44,686 nt of DNA from CSP1-1 sp035620615. GTDB lineage: Archaea > Thermoproteota > Nitrososphaeria > Nitrososphaerales > Nitrosopumilaceae. The DNA is taken from contig DASPGM010000004.1 of the NCBI GenBank assembly GCA_035620615.1, forward strand, positions 1 to 44,686. The letters are read 5' to 3'. The number at the start of each line of letters is the position of its first letter. Position 1 is the stretch's first letter. Positions 8,452-16,235 of the stretch are shown in pieces. The notes beneath the pieces were generated by a model that searched no databases, was not told where the DNA came from, and saw nothing but the letters and a program-made list of their open reading frames with translations. A program made the position numbers and the translations under genes.

Positions 8452-8950
8452 TTTGTTTGAGGATGTAGTTGACAGCATCTTTAGGTGAATCTGCGCCAAA
8501 AATTTTTACCTTATTTCTATGATCCAAATAGGTGTCTGCATATTTTGCAGCTACATCTCCAGAATTTTTCAAGGCAGCCATCGGTTTGCCATGAACATAT
8601 GATGCACAAACTTCTGTTAGTGTTCCAGAACCACCTCCAATTACAATTACTCCATCTGCGGAAAGTGCAGTCAAAAAATCTCGCGTATGGCCCATTCCAG
8701 TAGGAATTACAATGTCACAGTATTCATTTGCAGCAGATGCCTTATCCTGTGGAATTATTCCAACAGTTAATCCACCCGCAGAATGAGCCCCGTGTGATGC
8801 TGCTCTCATAACTCCTCCTAATCCTCCTGTAATCAAAACTGCACCGGATTTTGCGATCTCTGAACCAGTTTCAAATGCAAGTTTTTCATGTAAAGGAGTA
8901 CATCCTTCATCATCATGACCAATAATCAAGATTTGATATTTTTTTGTCAT
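8435..8950 (-). CDS. TIGR00725/LOG-like Rossmann-fold protein
   Basis: This 171-residue protein is of the lysine-decarboxylase-like (LOG) superfamily. The glycine-rich segments are GGLGGVM (42-48) and GGGSGTLTEV (105-114). In true LOG cytokinin-type enzymes the second motif is PGGxGTxxE. Here the Pro is Gly, as in the TIGR00725 group, which includes proteins described as molybdenum-cofactor carriers. The Arg in GHTRDF is also conserved. A nucleotide or cofactor-binding role is likely, and the substrate is unknown. It overlaps the end of the dehydrogenase gene by 17 bp, tail to tail. The start is ATG 8950. Confidence 0.8.
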   Translation of the reverse strand: MTKKYQILIIGHDDEGCTPLHEKLAFETGSEIAKSGAVLITGGLGGVMRAASHGAHSAGGLTVGIIPQDKASAANEYCDIVIPTGMGHTRDFLTALSADGVIVIGGGSGTLTEVCASYVHGKPMAALKNSGDVAAKYADTYLDHRNKVKIFGADSPKDAVNYILKQITSTK

Positions 8951-8999
8951 GATGGTATATTTTTACTTCGTATCAAATATCTTTTGGAAGCACAAAGGA

Positions 9000-9007
9000 T
9001 ATAAAAT
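9000..9007 (+). promoter_or_regulatory. TATA box for the 39-residue ORF
   Basis: The sequence tataaaat is centred about 24 bp before ATG 9027. It supports ATG 9027 as the start; the upstream open frame beginning at 8949 would run through the promoter. Confidence 0.5.
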
Positions 9008-9026
9008 AATAACATTAAGACATAGT

Positions 9027-9146
9027 ATGGAAAAACGATCGATGCCAATTTGTTTTACTAATGAGGAATACAAAAAAATTGAAGAATTCGCAAAAAAGCA
9101 TGGAATGCTTAATGCAAGCCAAGCAGTTGAAAAACTTCTTGAGTAA
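9027..9146 (+). CDS. Tiny ribbon-helix-helix-like protein (39 residues)
   Basis: The product begins MEKRSMPICFTNEEYKKIEE and ends ASQAVEKLLE. The pattern fits a minimal ribbon-helix-helix fold: a short beta strand (about 3-9), helix A (11-24), a turn at GML, then helix B (28-38). This is the CopG/Arc DNA-binding layout, cut to its core. It would have to act as a dimer. The frame stays open upstream to 8949, but ATG 9027 fits the TATA box at 9000-9007. No toxin partner follows, so it is more likely a small DNA-binding regulator than an antitoxin. The RHH call is from pattern only. Confidence 0.6.
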   Translation: MEKRSMPICFTNEEYKKIEEFAKKHGMLNASQAVEKLLE

Positions 9147-9210
9147 ATTACATATTATTAGGCATTAATTCAAGTTTCTTTTCGTTAGGATATGAATTAA
9201 GGTTGAAATT

Positions 9211-9218
9211 AAATATAG
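9211..9218 (+). promoter_or_regulatory. TATA box for the Cys-module and C2H2 gene pair
   Basis: The sequence aaatatag is centred about 25 bp before TTG 9240. It supports that unusual start codon and a leaderless transcript covering both following genes. Confidence 0.45.
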
Positions 9219-9239
9219 AATAAAAAGTGGTTATGCGTA

Positions 9240-9650
9240 TTGAAATTTTTCAATCGATCTCCAGTATATTGTACTATTTGTAAAAAACTGCTTAAACATA
9301 AACATAAACCAAAAAAGGAATGGAATATTGACGGTTCTCTTTGTGCTGAATGTCATCTAGATAAGATGAAGGAATTTTTTGAAGGAACTATGACGCAAAA
9401 ATGTGTAAACTGTAGTGTTAAAAAGAAAATTACAGATTTATGGGAGCCAAGATGGCAATGGGAGATGGAAGGACTTTTGTGTAAAGATTGTTTTGATAAA
9501 AAAGAAAAAGATTTTACTGCAAAAAAAGAGTTCTGTAGTATTTGTGGATCTAAATTAGGATTTTTTAGATACAATCCTAAACCAAAGTGGAAGGTTGAAG
9601 GGCAGCTATGCAGAAAATGTTGGGATTCCCAAAAAGAGCGAGATAGATAA
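9240..9650 (+). CDS. Protein of three tandem CxxC...CxxC zinc-binding modules
   Basis: This 136-residue protein contains three repeats of about 42 residues. Each has CxxC, then 20-22 residues, then a second CxxC preceded by a W-x(3-5)-G-x-L block. The Cys pairs are 11/14 with 35/38, 55/58 with 81/84, and 99/102 with 124/127. Each module should bind one zinc. There is no signal peptide or membrane segment, so it is cytoplasmic, and the high Lys content would suit nucleic-acid or protein binding. The start is TTG 9240, at leaderless distance from a TATA box. Its stop codon TAA shares one base with the ATG of the C2H2 gene that follows, so translation is coupled. Family and function are not recognised. 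Confidence 0.78.
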   Translation: MKFFNRSPVYCTICKKLLKHKHKPKKEWNIDGSLCAECHLDKMKEFFEGTMTQKCVNCSVKKKITDLWEPRWQWEMEGLLCKDCFDKKEKDFTAKKEFCSICGSKLGFFRYNPKPKWKVEGQLCRKCWDSQKERDR

Positions 9651-9850
9651 TGGGGTTTTTTAAAAAAAATAAATGCGATAAATGTGGTAAAAAATTTTCA
9701 AAACAAGAAGAGATTATGCATCATCAACAAGTTGTGCACAATAAGGATTTACCATACGATTGTAAACAGTGTAATGAGTTTTTTTCAAGTATGGAAGAAA
9801 TGCGAACTCATCTCCAAAGATATCATAGTTATAAAAAAGATAGAATTTAG
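9650..9850 (+). CDS. Small protein with two C2H2 zinc fingers
   Basis: The protein has 66 residues. Finger 1 is Cys9-x2-Cys12-x12-His25-x4-His30 and finger 2 is Cys38-x2-Cys41-x12-His54-x4-His59, joined by a short NKDLPYD linker. This is close to the eukaryotic-type C2H2 arrangement, and two linked fingers suggest DNA or RNA binding. The N-terminus MGFFKKNK matches that of the one-finger protein at 7086-7256. ATG 9650 overlaps the upstream stop by one base. The end lies 2 bp from the end of rpoP on the other strand. Confidence 0.85.
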   Translation: MGFFKKNKCDKCGKKFSKQEEIMHHQQVVHNKDLPYDCKQCNEFFSSMEEMRTHLQRYHSYKKDRI

Positions 9851-9852
9851 TT

Positions 9853-10068
9853 TTAAATTGCTTTTACGGTTTTTACTATTGGTGCTCTAATTTTTGTAAA
9901 GACTCTAAATCCACATATACATTTTATTTCTGGAAGTCTTGATAATTCAGTATTTGGAACATTTGTACCACATCTCAAACAAGAGTAAATTACATCAAAT
10001 TTTGCAGATTGGGTTGATTCATCTAGAGGTGTTTCTTCGATTGGAGTTTCAGGAATATCTTCAGCCAT
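9853..10068 (-). CDS. rpoP: DNA-directed RNA polymerase subunit P (Rpb12-like)
   Basis: The product has 71 residues. The C-terminal 45 are RpoP: Cys30-x2-Cys33 in SCLRCG, then Cys50-x-Cys52 in KCICG, which bind zinc, and the signature tail IRAPIVKTVKAI. RpoP helps assemble the D/L/N/P platform of archaeal RNA polymerase. An acidic N-terminal extension of about 25 residues is extra compared with the usual 45-50. I chose ATG 10068, because a TATA-like box (about 10087-10099) stands about 25 bp upstream. ATG 10080 or 10107 would lengthen it. It follows S10 by 43 bp and may be transcribed both with it and alone. Confidence 0.9.
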   Translation of the reverse strand: MAEDIPETPIEETPLDESTQSAKFDVIYSCLRCGTNVPNTELSRLPEIKCICGFRVFTKIRAPIVKTVKAI

Positions 10069-10086
10069 ATCTTTTATCATAATTTT

Positions 10087-10099
10087 TCTATAATTTAAA
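10087..10099 (-). promoter_or_regulatory. TATA-like box before rpoP
   Basis: Minus-strand reading tttaaattataga, centred about 25 bp before ATG 10068, in the 43-bp gap after S10. It favours the short rpoP start and an internal promoter in the EF1A-S10-rpoP run. Confidence 0.45.
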
Positions 10100-10111
10100 A
10101 CTAACAAATAA

Positions 10112-10420
10112 TCAGGTTAAAGATAATTCGATATAAACGTCATCTGGAATCTTTAATCGCATTAGTTGTCGAATCGCTTTATCATCGGCACTTAAATCAA
10201 TAATTCGTCTATGCATTCTCATCTCCCATTTTTCATATGTTTCTGTACCACTTCCACATGGGGATTTTCTTGTTGCAATGTGTAATCGCTTTACTGGTAG
10301 AGGAGTAGGTCCTTTTATTTTAACTCCAGTTTTATCTCCAATCCCCATAATTTCAGTGCAGACACCATCTAATTTCGGCAAGCTAGTGCTTGTAAGTTTA
10401 ATGCGGGCAGATTGGGTCAA
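10112..10420 (-). CDS. rps10: 30S ribosomal protein S10
   Basis: This 102-residue protein matches archaeal uS10 over its whole length: SARIKLTSTSLPKLDGVC at the start, KGPTPLPVKRLHIATRKSPCG in the loop that reaches the 30S head, and HRRIIDL followed by the KIPDDVYIELSL end. It starts 12 bp after the EF1A stop, which is the classic archaeal order EF1A-S10. The start is ATG 10420. Confidence 0.98.
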   Translation of the reverse strand: MTQSARIKLTSTSLPKLDGVCTEIMGIGDKTGVKIKGPTPLPVKRLHIATRKSPCGSGTETYEKWEMRMHRRIIDLSADDKAIRQLMRLKIPDDVYIELSLT

Positions 10421-10432
10421 TCCACTAACCCA

Positions 10433-11731
10433 CTATGGTTTGTATTCTTCAGTAATATCTTTAACAATTCCTGCTGCAATTGTTGCACCCATATCTCTTA
10501 GTGCAAATCTTCCTAATTCAGGAAATTCTGAAAATGATTCAATTGGAGTAGGTCTTACTGGTTTTATTCTAACAATAGCAGAATCACCAACTTTAAGAAA
10601 CTTAGGATCTTTTTCTTCAACTGCACCAGATGCTGGATTAATTTTTGCTTCAAACGCAACAATAGTAGCTGCCACTTGTGCAGTATGGCAGTGCATTACG
10701 GGAGTATAACCTGGAGCAATTGCTGTTGGATGATGAATAACAATAATTTGCGCTCTAAATTCATTTGCACATTTTGGTGGTTTATCTGGAGTGCCCATGA
10801 CATCACCTCGTTTGATATCTTTTTTCTCAATACCTCTTAGGTTAAATCCAATGTTGTCACCTGCAGCAGCAGATGGCATTTCAGTGTGATGTGTTTCAAT
10901 TGATTTTATTTCACCTACAGCTCCAGATGGCATTATGATAATTTTGTCATTAGGTTTCATTATACCTGTCTCCACACGACCTACTGGAACAGTACCTACA
11001 CCAGTGATTGTATAAACATCTTGAATTGGGACTCGTAATGGTTTGCCAGTTGGTTTTTCTGGATAAGTAAAGTCATCAAATGCTTGAAGTAATGTTTTAC
11101 CTGTCCACCACGGCATATTTTCTGATTTTTTAACTAAATTATCTCCCTTCCAACCGGATACTGGGATAAATGGTACTTGGTCAAGTTTGTAGCCAACAGA
11201 TTTTACAAGTGCTTCGCCTTTGGCTTTTGCTTTTTTGAATGCATCTTCAGAATATTTACTATCATCCATTTTGTTAATTGCAACAATAAGTTGGTTAACA
11301 CCAAGAGTTTTGAGTAAAAAGGCATGCTCTCTTGCTTGTCCACCAGGAGCAACAGCAGTATCGGTTTCACCTTCCTTTGCGGAAAGAACCAAAACTGCAC
11401 AATCTGCTTCAGAGGCACCAGTAATCATATTTTTAATAAAGTCCCTGTGGCCAGGGGCATCAATTAGAGTGAAAAAGTATTTTGGAGTTTCAAACTTTTG
11501 AAAGGCAAGATCGATTGTGATACCACGTTCTCTTTCGTCTTTGATATTATCCATGACCCAAGCATATTTGAAGGTGTCACCTTTTCCTGTTTTTTCAGAT
11601 TCTTCTGCATGTTGGGCGATGGTTCTCTCATCAACTACACCAAGATCCATTAGGAAATGACCCATTGTAGTAGATTTTCCATTATCAATATGACCAGTTA
11701 CGATCAAATTTAGGTGTGGTTTATCTGCCAT
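10433..11731 (-). CDS. tuf: Translation elongation factor 1 alpha (aEF1A)
   Basis: The protein has 432 residues. The GTPase motifs are G1 GHIDNGKST (13-21), G3 DAPGHRDF and G4 NKMD, followed by the two beta-barrel domains that bind aminoacyl-tRNA. It delivers aminoacyl-tRNA to the ribosome in a GTP-dependent way. It leads the minus-strand run EF1A-S10-RpoP. A TATA box at 11752-11760 lies about 26 bp before ATG 11731, so the mRNA should be leaderless. No insertion or loss is seen. Confidence 0.99.
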   Translation of the reverse strand: MADKPHLNLIVTGHIDNGKSTTMGHFLMDLGVVDERTIAQHAEESEKTGKGDTFKYAWVMDNIKDERERGITIDLAFQKFETPKYFFTLIDAPGHRDFIKNMITGASEADCAVLVLSAKEGETDTAVAPGGQAREHAFLLKTLGVNQLIVAINKMDDSKYSEDAFKKAKAKGEALVKSVGYKLDQVPFIPVSGWKGDNLVKKSENMPWWTGKTLLQAFDDFTYPEKPTGKPLRVPIQDVYTITGVGTVPVGRVETGIMKPNDKIIIMPSGAVGEIKSIETHHTEMPSAAAGDNIGFNLRGIEKKDIKRGDVMGTPDKPPKCANEFRAQIIVIHHPTAIAPGYTPVMHCHTAQVAATIVAFEAKINPASGAVEEKDPKFLKVGDSAIVRIKPVRPTPIESFSEFPELGRFALRDMGATIAAGIVKDITEEYKP

Positions 11732-11751
11732 ATCGACTTCGTAGTGAGAGG

Positions 11752-11760
11752 GGTTTTATT
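11752..11760 (-). promoter_or_regulatory. TATA box of the EF1A operon
   Basis: Minus-strand reading aataaaacc, centred about 26 bp before ATG 11731, the normal leaderless spacing. Confidence 0.55.
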
Positions 11761-11832
11761 ACCATTTCGATTATTTTGAAAAAAATCTTATTTTTTTTCA
11801 ATTTTTTTTCAATAATGAGTTCGATGAATTAG

Positions 11833-11840
11833 ACATAAAT
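11833..11840 (+). promoter_or_regulatory. TATA box of the FBP aldolase/phosphatase gene
   Basis: The sequence acataaat is centred about 27 bp before ATG 11864. This favours ATG 11864 over the in-frame GTG at 11846, which would lie only 9 bp from the box. Confidence 0.5.
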
Positions 11841-11863
11841 CAAAGGTGGAAGTGAGACAAGCC

Positions 11864-13003
11864 ATGAAAATTACGGTTTCAGTGATTAAAGCAGATGTGG
11901 GAGGTATTGGAGGGCATACTAGACCAAGTGATGGATTGTTAGAAGCAGTTAGAAAAATAGTTCAAAATTCCAAGGATTTGTTAATTGATTCGTATATTGG
12001 TTATTGCGGAGACGATGTCCATATTGTAATGAGTCATACTAAAGGGGTAGATAATCAACAAATTCATGAGCTTGCATGGAAAGCCTTTGAAGCTGGCACT
12101 CAAGTTGCAAAACAAGAGGGACTATACGGGGCAGGGCAAGATCTGTTAAAAGATTCATTTTCTGGAAATGTGAAAGGAATGGGTCCAGGAGTTGCAGAAT
12201 TAGAATTTGAAGAGAGACCTAATGAGGCTTTCACTATATTTGCGGCTGATAAAACTGAACCAGGAGCATTCAATTATCCATTTTATAGAATGTTTGTAGA
12301 CTCGTTAAGCAATACTGGATTAATTGTAAACAAATCACTAGCAAGGGGAGTAAAATTCAATGTCATGGATGTAGAAGAAGGAAAAATTGCTGAACTAAAT
12401 TTGTGGGAAGACAAACCGACACTTGAAGCTGCTTTAATGTATCCTGGCAGATATGTAGTATCGTCTATTTACACAAAAGAAAATGAACCCATTGTTTCTT
12501 CATCAACAGATAGATTACACAATATAGCTGGAACATATGTTGGAAAAGATGACCCAATTTGTATAGTTAGAACCCAAAAAAATTTCCCAGCAACAGAAGA
12601 AGTTGGAAGCGCTTTTAATAATCCACATTATGTTGCTGGCAATACTAGAGGCAGTCACCACATGCCATTAATGCCAGTCAAACTTAATTCAGCTGCTACA
12701 ATTGATTTTTGCATTCCAATTGTTGAAGCACTTGTATTTAGTATGCATAATGGAAAACTAATTGGACCTTATGATGGCTTTTCAACTCCAGATTGGGACT
12801 ATATACGAGAAATTGCAACAAAACGAGCTCTAGCCATTAGAAGTCAAGGCTTCATTCATCCTGCAACACTAGTACCTTCCGAACTTGAATATGCTGAAGG
12901 CTATAAAGACAGGATCAAAGTTTTAGAAAACAAGATGAAGTCATTACCTGATTCCCCAAATAAAGCAGGCACGACAAAAGGACGATATGAAGATCCCGAT
13001 TAA
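11864..13003 (+). CDS. fbp: Bifunctional fructose-1,6-bisphosphate aldolase/phosphatase
   Basis: This 379-residue protein of the archaeal type V FBPase family starts with the typical MKITVSVIKADVGGIGGHT. The motif YVGKDDP at about 225-231 holds the Tyr and Lys expected for aldol chemistry, with Lys forming the Schiff base. The many Asp residues near the N-terminus and in CGDD serve Mg-dependent phosphatase activity. One active site joins triose phosphates and removes the 1-phosphate, making gluconeogenesis one-way, which suits an autotroph. It is divergent from EF1A with about 130 bp between. ATG 11864 is chosen from family start and TATA spacing. Confidence 0.95.
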   Translation: MKITVSVIKADVGGIGGHTRPSDGLLEAVRKIVQNSKDLLIDSYIGYCGDDVHIVMSHTKGVDNQQIHELAWKAFEAGTQVAKQEGLYGAGQDLLKDSFSGNVKGMGPGVAELEFEERPNEAFTIFAADKTEPGAFNYPFYRMFVDSLSNTGLIVNKSLARGVKFNVMDVEEGKIAELNLWEDKPTLEAALMYPGRYVVSSIYTKENEPIVSSSTDRLHNIAGTYVGKDDPICIVRTQKNFPATEEVGSAFNNPHYVAGNTRGSHHMPLMPVKLNSAATIDFCIPIVEALVFSMHNGKLIGPYDGFSTPDWDYIREIATKRALAIRSQGFIHPATLVPSELEYAEGYKDRIKVLENKMKSLPDSPNKAGTTKGRYEDPD

Positions 13004-13098
13004 ACAAATAATCATTAATTTTTACCTCGTTATTTGAAAAATTTCAATCATTGTTTTTTAGTTAACAAAGAGTTAAAAGAAAAGAAGAGCAACCTATA

Positions 13099-13518
13099 AT
13101 GGTAAAAATGGATAAATTAAAGCCCTTGATTGAATTTAGATTTTTCATACTTACTGCAATAGGAGTGCTAACTTTTTCTAACTTTGTCATTGTGCTATTT
13201 GGGCAAACTATTCCTAACATTGTAGGAGGGTTCTTTAAGGACGTAGGAGTCATGTTTATTGTAGCAGCTGTTTTCATTTTTGCTTTTACATGGCTACTTA
13301 AAGCAAAGCCTCACAATAAGCCAAAAAAATACTCTGTTGTAGTTTTTGATGTTTATGGAACTAAATCATACATAGAAGGCATACGCACAGAGTTTAAGAT
13401 TCATGATGTTGCATGGAGTTATATGAAACAATACAAGGCATCTTTCCCACTTTACAATTTTGCCTTAGTATCTGACAATCCAAAAGCCGAAAAAAAGACA
13501 ATCATTCGATACATTTAG
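13099..13518 (+). CDS. Two-pass membrane protein, hypothetical
   Basis: This 139-residue protein has two hydrophobic segments at about 13-35 and 43-67, then a soluble C-terminal half of about 70 residues (YSVVVFDVYGTKSYIEGI onward). The short loop between helices suggests a hairpin with both ends on the same side, probably cytoplasmic given the basic AKPHNKPKK stretch after helix 2. I do not recognise the family. It lies 38 bp before the DNA ligase gene on the same strand and may share a transcript. Confidence 0.7.
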   Translation: MVKMDKLKPLIEFRFFILTAIGVLTFSNFVIVLFGQTIPNIVGGFFKDVGVMFIVAAVFIFAFTWLLKAKPHNKPKKYSVVVFDVYGTKSYIEGIRTEFKIHDVAWSYMKQYKASFPLYNFALVSDNPKAEKKTIIRYI

Positions 13519-13556
13519 CATCTCACTTTTATTCAAGATCCTATAAAAAATTCAAA

Positions 13557-15335
13557 GTGAAGTTTTCTGTCCTTGCTGAAACTTTTGAGAAGATGGAGAA
13601 TACTACAAAGCGTTTAGAATTAACAGACTTCTTAGTAAATTTATTCAAAGAAACTCCTCCTGAATTACTTGATAAAGTTGTTTATTTGATTCAAGGGAAA
13701 CTACGACCAGATTTTGAAGGAATTGAAATTGGAGTTGCAGAAAAATTAGTAATTCGAGCAGTTCATCGCTCAACTGCAATAGAATCAAAGATAATCGAGG
13801 AAGCGTATAGGAAGGACGGCGATTTGGGCCATGCAGTTTCAAAACTAATTGAAAAAAAAACACAAACTACATTATTTGATGCAGTTGAAGGAGATAATCA
13901 AACTTTAGAATTAGTGTATGATTCGTTATGCAAAATTGCAGAGTTAGAAGGAAGTGGTAAAAATGTTTTAGATAAAAAAATGAATTATGTTTCAAGTCTT
14001 TTAAATAATGTTAGTCCAATTTCTGCAAAATTTATCATTAAAATATTAATTGGCACAATGCGTTTGGGAGTTGCAGATAATACAATTTTAGATGGATTAT
14101 CAATTGCATTTACTAAATCAAAATCAAACAGAGAAAAAATAGAAGCAGCGTATAATGTTTCAAGTGATCTAGGAAAAGTTGCACAAGTTGCTGCCAAATA
14201 TGGGCTCAAAGGAATTGAGGAATTCAGAGTCAAAGTTTTCAGTCCTATCAGGCCAATGTTAGCTGATCGTGTAAAGAGTGAGCAAGAAGCAATTGAAAAA
14301 ATGGGAAAGAGATTTGCTGCAGAATACAAACTTGATGGCGAACGAGTACAAATTCATTTAGAAAATGGAAAGGTAGATCTTTTTTCAAGAAGACTAGAGA
14401 ACATTAGAAGCTATTATCCAGACATTGTAGAAAACATACCAAAAGCACTTAGAGTAAAAAATGCAATTTTAGAAGCCGAAGCAGTGGCAATTAATGAAAA
14501 CAGCGGAGAGTTTTTACCATTTCAAGAACTAATGCATAGAAGAAGAAAATACAATATAGAAAAAACAGTTTTACAATATCCTATTACTGTAAATTTGTTT
14601 GACGTTCTATATGTAGACGGGAAAAGTTGTCTTGATTTTAGTTATGAAAAAAGGCGTGCATTATTAAACGAAATAGTAATTGAGGATAATTTTACAAAGA
14701 TAATTCCTCAGAGAATAGTAACAAATGAAAATGAAATTGAAGATTTTCTTGAAAATTCAATCAATGCAGGTTGTGAAGGAGTAATGTTAAAAGATCTAAA
14801 TGCACCATATAGAGCAGGTTCAAGAGGGAGTAATTGGTTAAAGCTAAAGCGAGAATACAGAAATGATCTTGGTGATAGTTTAGACTTGGTTGTAGTTGGC
14901 GCATTTTTTGGGCGAGGTAGGCGAACTGGAAAATATGGAACTCTGCTGTTATCAACTTATAATAATGAACAGGATACATTCCCAACAATTTGTAAAGTTG
15001 GAACAGGTTTTACAGATGAAAATTTAGACCAATTTTATCAAATTTTATCAAGTAAAGTAACACTAAAGAAAAATCCAAGAATTAAAAGCGAAATGGAGGC
15101 TGATGTATGGTTTGAACCAGAACTTGTTATTGAAATTGTTGCATCAGAAATTACACTTAGTCCAATTCATAAAACTGCCCTAGACATAATTCGTAAAGGA
15201 AGTGGACTTGCGTTGAGATTTCCAAAATTTACAGGAAAAATAAGATTAGAAAAATCTCCAGAAAATGCATCAACAGATCAAGAAGTATTTTCTCTATACA
15301 AGGGTCAGACAAAAATTACTCAAAATACAGATTGA
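13557..15335 (+). CDS. lig: ATP-dependent DNA ligase
   Basis: This is a 592-residue archaeal/eukaryotic type (ligase I-like) enzyme. An alpha-helical DNA-binding domain spans about 1-220. The adenylation domain has the active Lys258 in the motif KLDGERVQ. Motif IIIa-like and motif IV residues (EGVMLKD) are visible, then the OB-fold domain with motif V (NWLKLK) and motif VI-type residues near the end. It seals nicks during replication and repair. Length is normal. GTG 13557 is used as start. It is the only ligase in the window. Confidence 0.97.
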   Translation: MKFSVLAETFEKMENTTKRLELTDFLVNLFKETPPELLDKVVYLIQGKLRPDFEGIEIGVAEKLVIRAVHRSTAIESKIIEEAYRKDGDLGHAVSKLIEKKTQTTLFDAVEGDNQTLELVYDSLCKIAELEGSGKNVLDKKMNYVSSLLNNVSPISAKFIIKILIGTMRLGVADNTILDGLSIAFTKSKSNREKIEAAYNVSSDLGKVAQVAAKYGLKGIEEFRVKVFSPIRPMLADRVKSEQEAIEKMGKRFAAEYKLDGERVQIHLENGKVDLFSRRLENIRSYYPDIVENIPKALRVKNAILEAEAVAINENSGEFLPFQELMHRRRKYNIEKTVLQYPITVNLFDVLYVDGKSCLDFSYEKRRALLNEIVIEDNFTKIIPQRIVTNENEIEDFLENSINAGCEGVMLKDLNAPYRAGSRGSNWLKLKREYRNDLGDSLDLVVVGAFFGRGRRTGKYGTLLLSTYNNEQDTFPTICKVGTGFTDENLDQFYQILSSKVTLKKNPRIKSEMEADVWFEPELVIEIVASEITLSPIHKTALDIIRKGSGLALRFPKFTGKIRLEKSPENASTDQEVFSLYKGQTKITQNTD

Positions 15336-15411
15336 GGCTAATTCAATTTGTGAAGGTATGATTTTTTCACAAGGGTTTAAATTAACTTTCTATAGATAAC
15401 AAATTTCGTAC

Positions 15412-16065
15412 ATGTACAGTGGGGAATTGGAGGTTCAGGCAAAACGAAAAGCAATTGCTGTTTTACAAGATGAGATAAATAGAATTTTAAACGCCGCAAG
15501 GAGTTTGGCTACTCTTCCAGAATTTATGATGAAGAAAAATAAGACAGAAGTAAAAAACACTCTTGAGCAAATTGTCAGTATTGAAGATGAAGTAGAGGCA
15601 CTTCGAAGAAAGATTACACGAGATGTAGCAGATGTTGGAGGACTAATCATGAATAGAGAAAATCTCCTAAATACTGCTTATACCATGGATGAAATTGCAG
15701 GATACATTACAGGTATTTCTTTCAAATTATCTAATATCAAACCTGCAACGCTAAAGACTGCAGATTTAGATAAAGATCTTACTGAACTAATTGAGCTAGT
15801 TGTAGATGAAGTTTACAAGTTAAATGAAATTATTCGTAGTCTTAATACAAATTCTTCAAATTCAATTGATCTTGCTCAAGAAACCCAAAAAATTGAAAGA
15901 GAGATTGATACCAAATATCGTAAAATAACAATTAAGATACTAAATGAAATTACAAATACTAAAGAAATTATCTTAATGAAAGACGTAATAGAAGGAATTG
16001 AAGAAATGGCAGATAAATGCCAAGAAGTGTCTGATTCATTTATTCTATTAGCATTAAGCATTTAG
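15412..16065 (+). CDS. PhoU-like/DUF47 family protein
   Basis: The protein has 217 residues and is almost entirely alpha-helical, with evenly spaced acidic and hydrophobic heptads typical of the two three-helix bundles of PhoU/DUF47 proteins. Acidic clusters such as SIEDEVEALRR and IEGIEEMADKCQEVSD could bind metal ions. In many prokaryotes DUF47 proteins work with PiT-type phosphate transporters, but none is next to this gene. The start is ATG 15412. It is followed by a 170-bp gap and then endA. Confidence 0.82.
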   Translation: MYSGELEVQAKRKAIAVLQDEINRILNAARSLATLPEFMMKKNKTEVKNTLEQIVSIEDEVEALRRKITRDVADVGGLIMNRENLLNTAYTMDEIAGYITGISFKLSNIKPATLKTADLDKDLTELIELVVDEVYKLNEIIRSLNTNSSNSIDLAQETQKIEREIDTKYRKITIKILNEITNTKEIILMKDVIEGIEEMADKCQEVSDSFILLALSI

Positions 16066-16235
16066 GTTTATTGCGAATTCAATCAGAGTTTTTTACTGCA
16101 TCAGATACAGTGTAAGTTCCATTAGAATTAAATTTGCAATTAGTTCATTTGATGGCATCCATACATCTACATTTACATTTACATTTGGAATGAACAAAAC
16201 TAAAGATATTCCAAAAAAGATTTCGACGAGAGAAG

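Noticed and set aside
10278..10709. 143-codon plus-strand frame
   Set aside because: It is antisense to S10 and EF1A, whose motifs are unmistakable; its composition mirrors their codon bias.
16093..16197. 34-codon minus-strand frame from TTG 16197
   Set aside because: No promoter at the right distance and it competes with a more coding-like frame in the same DNA; neither is secure.
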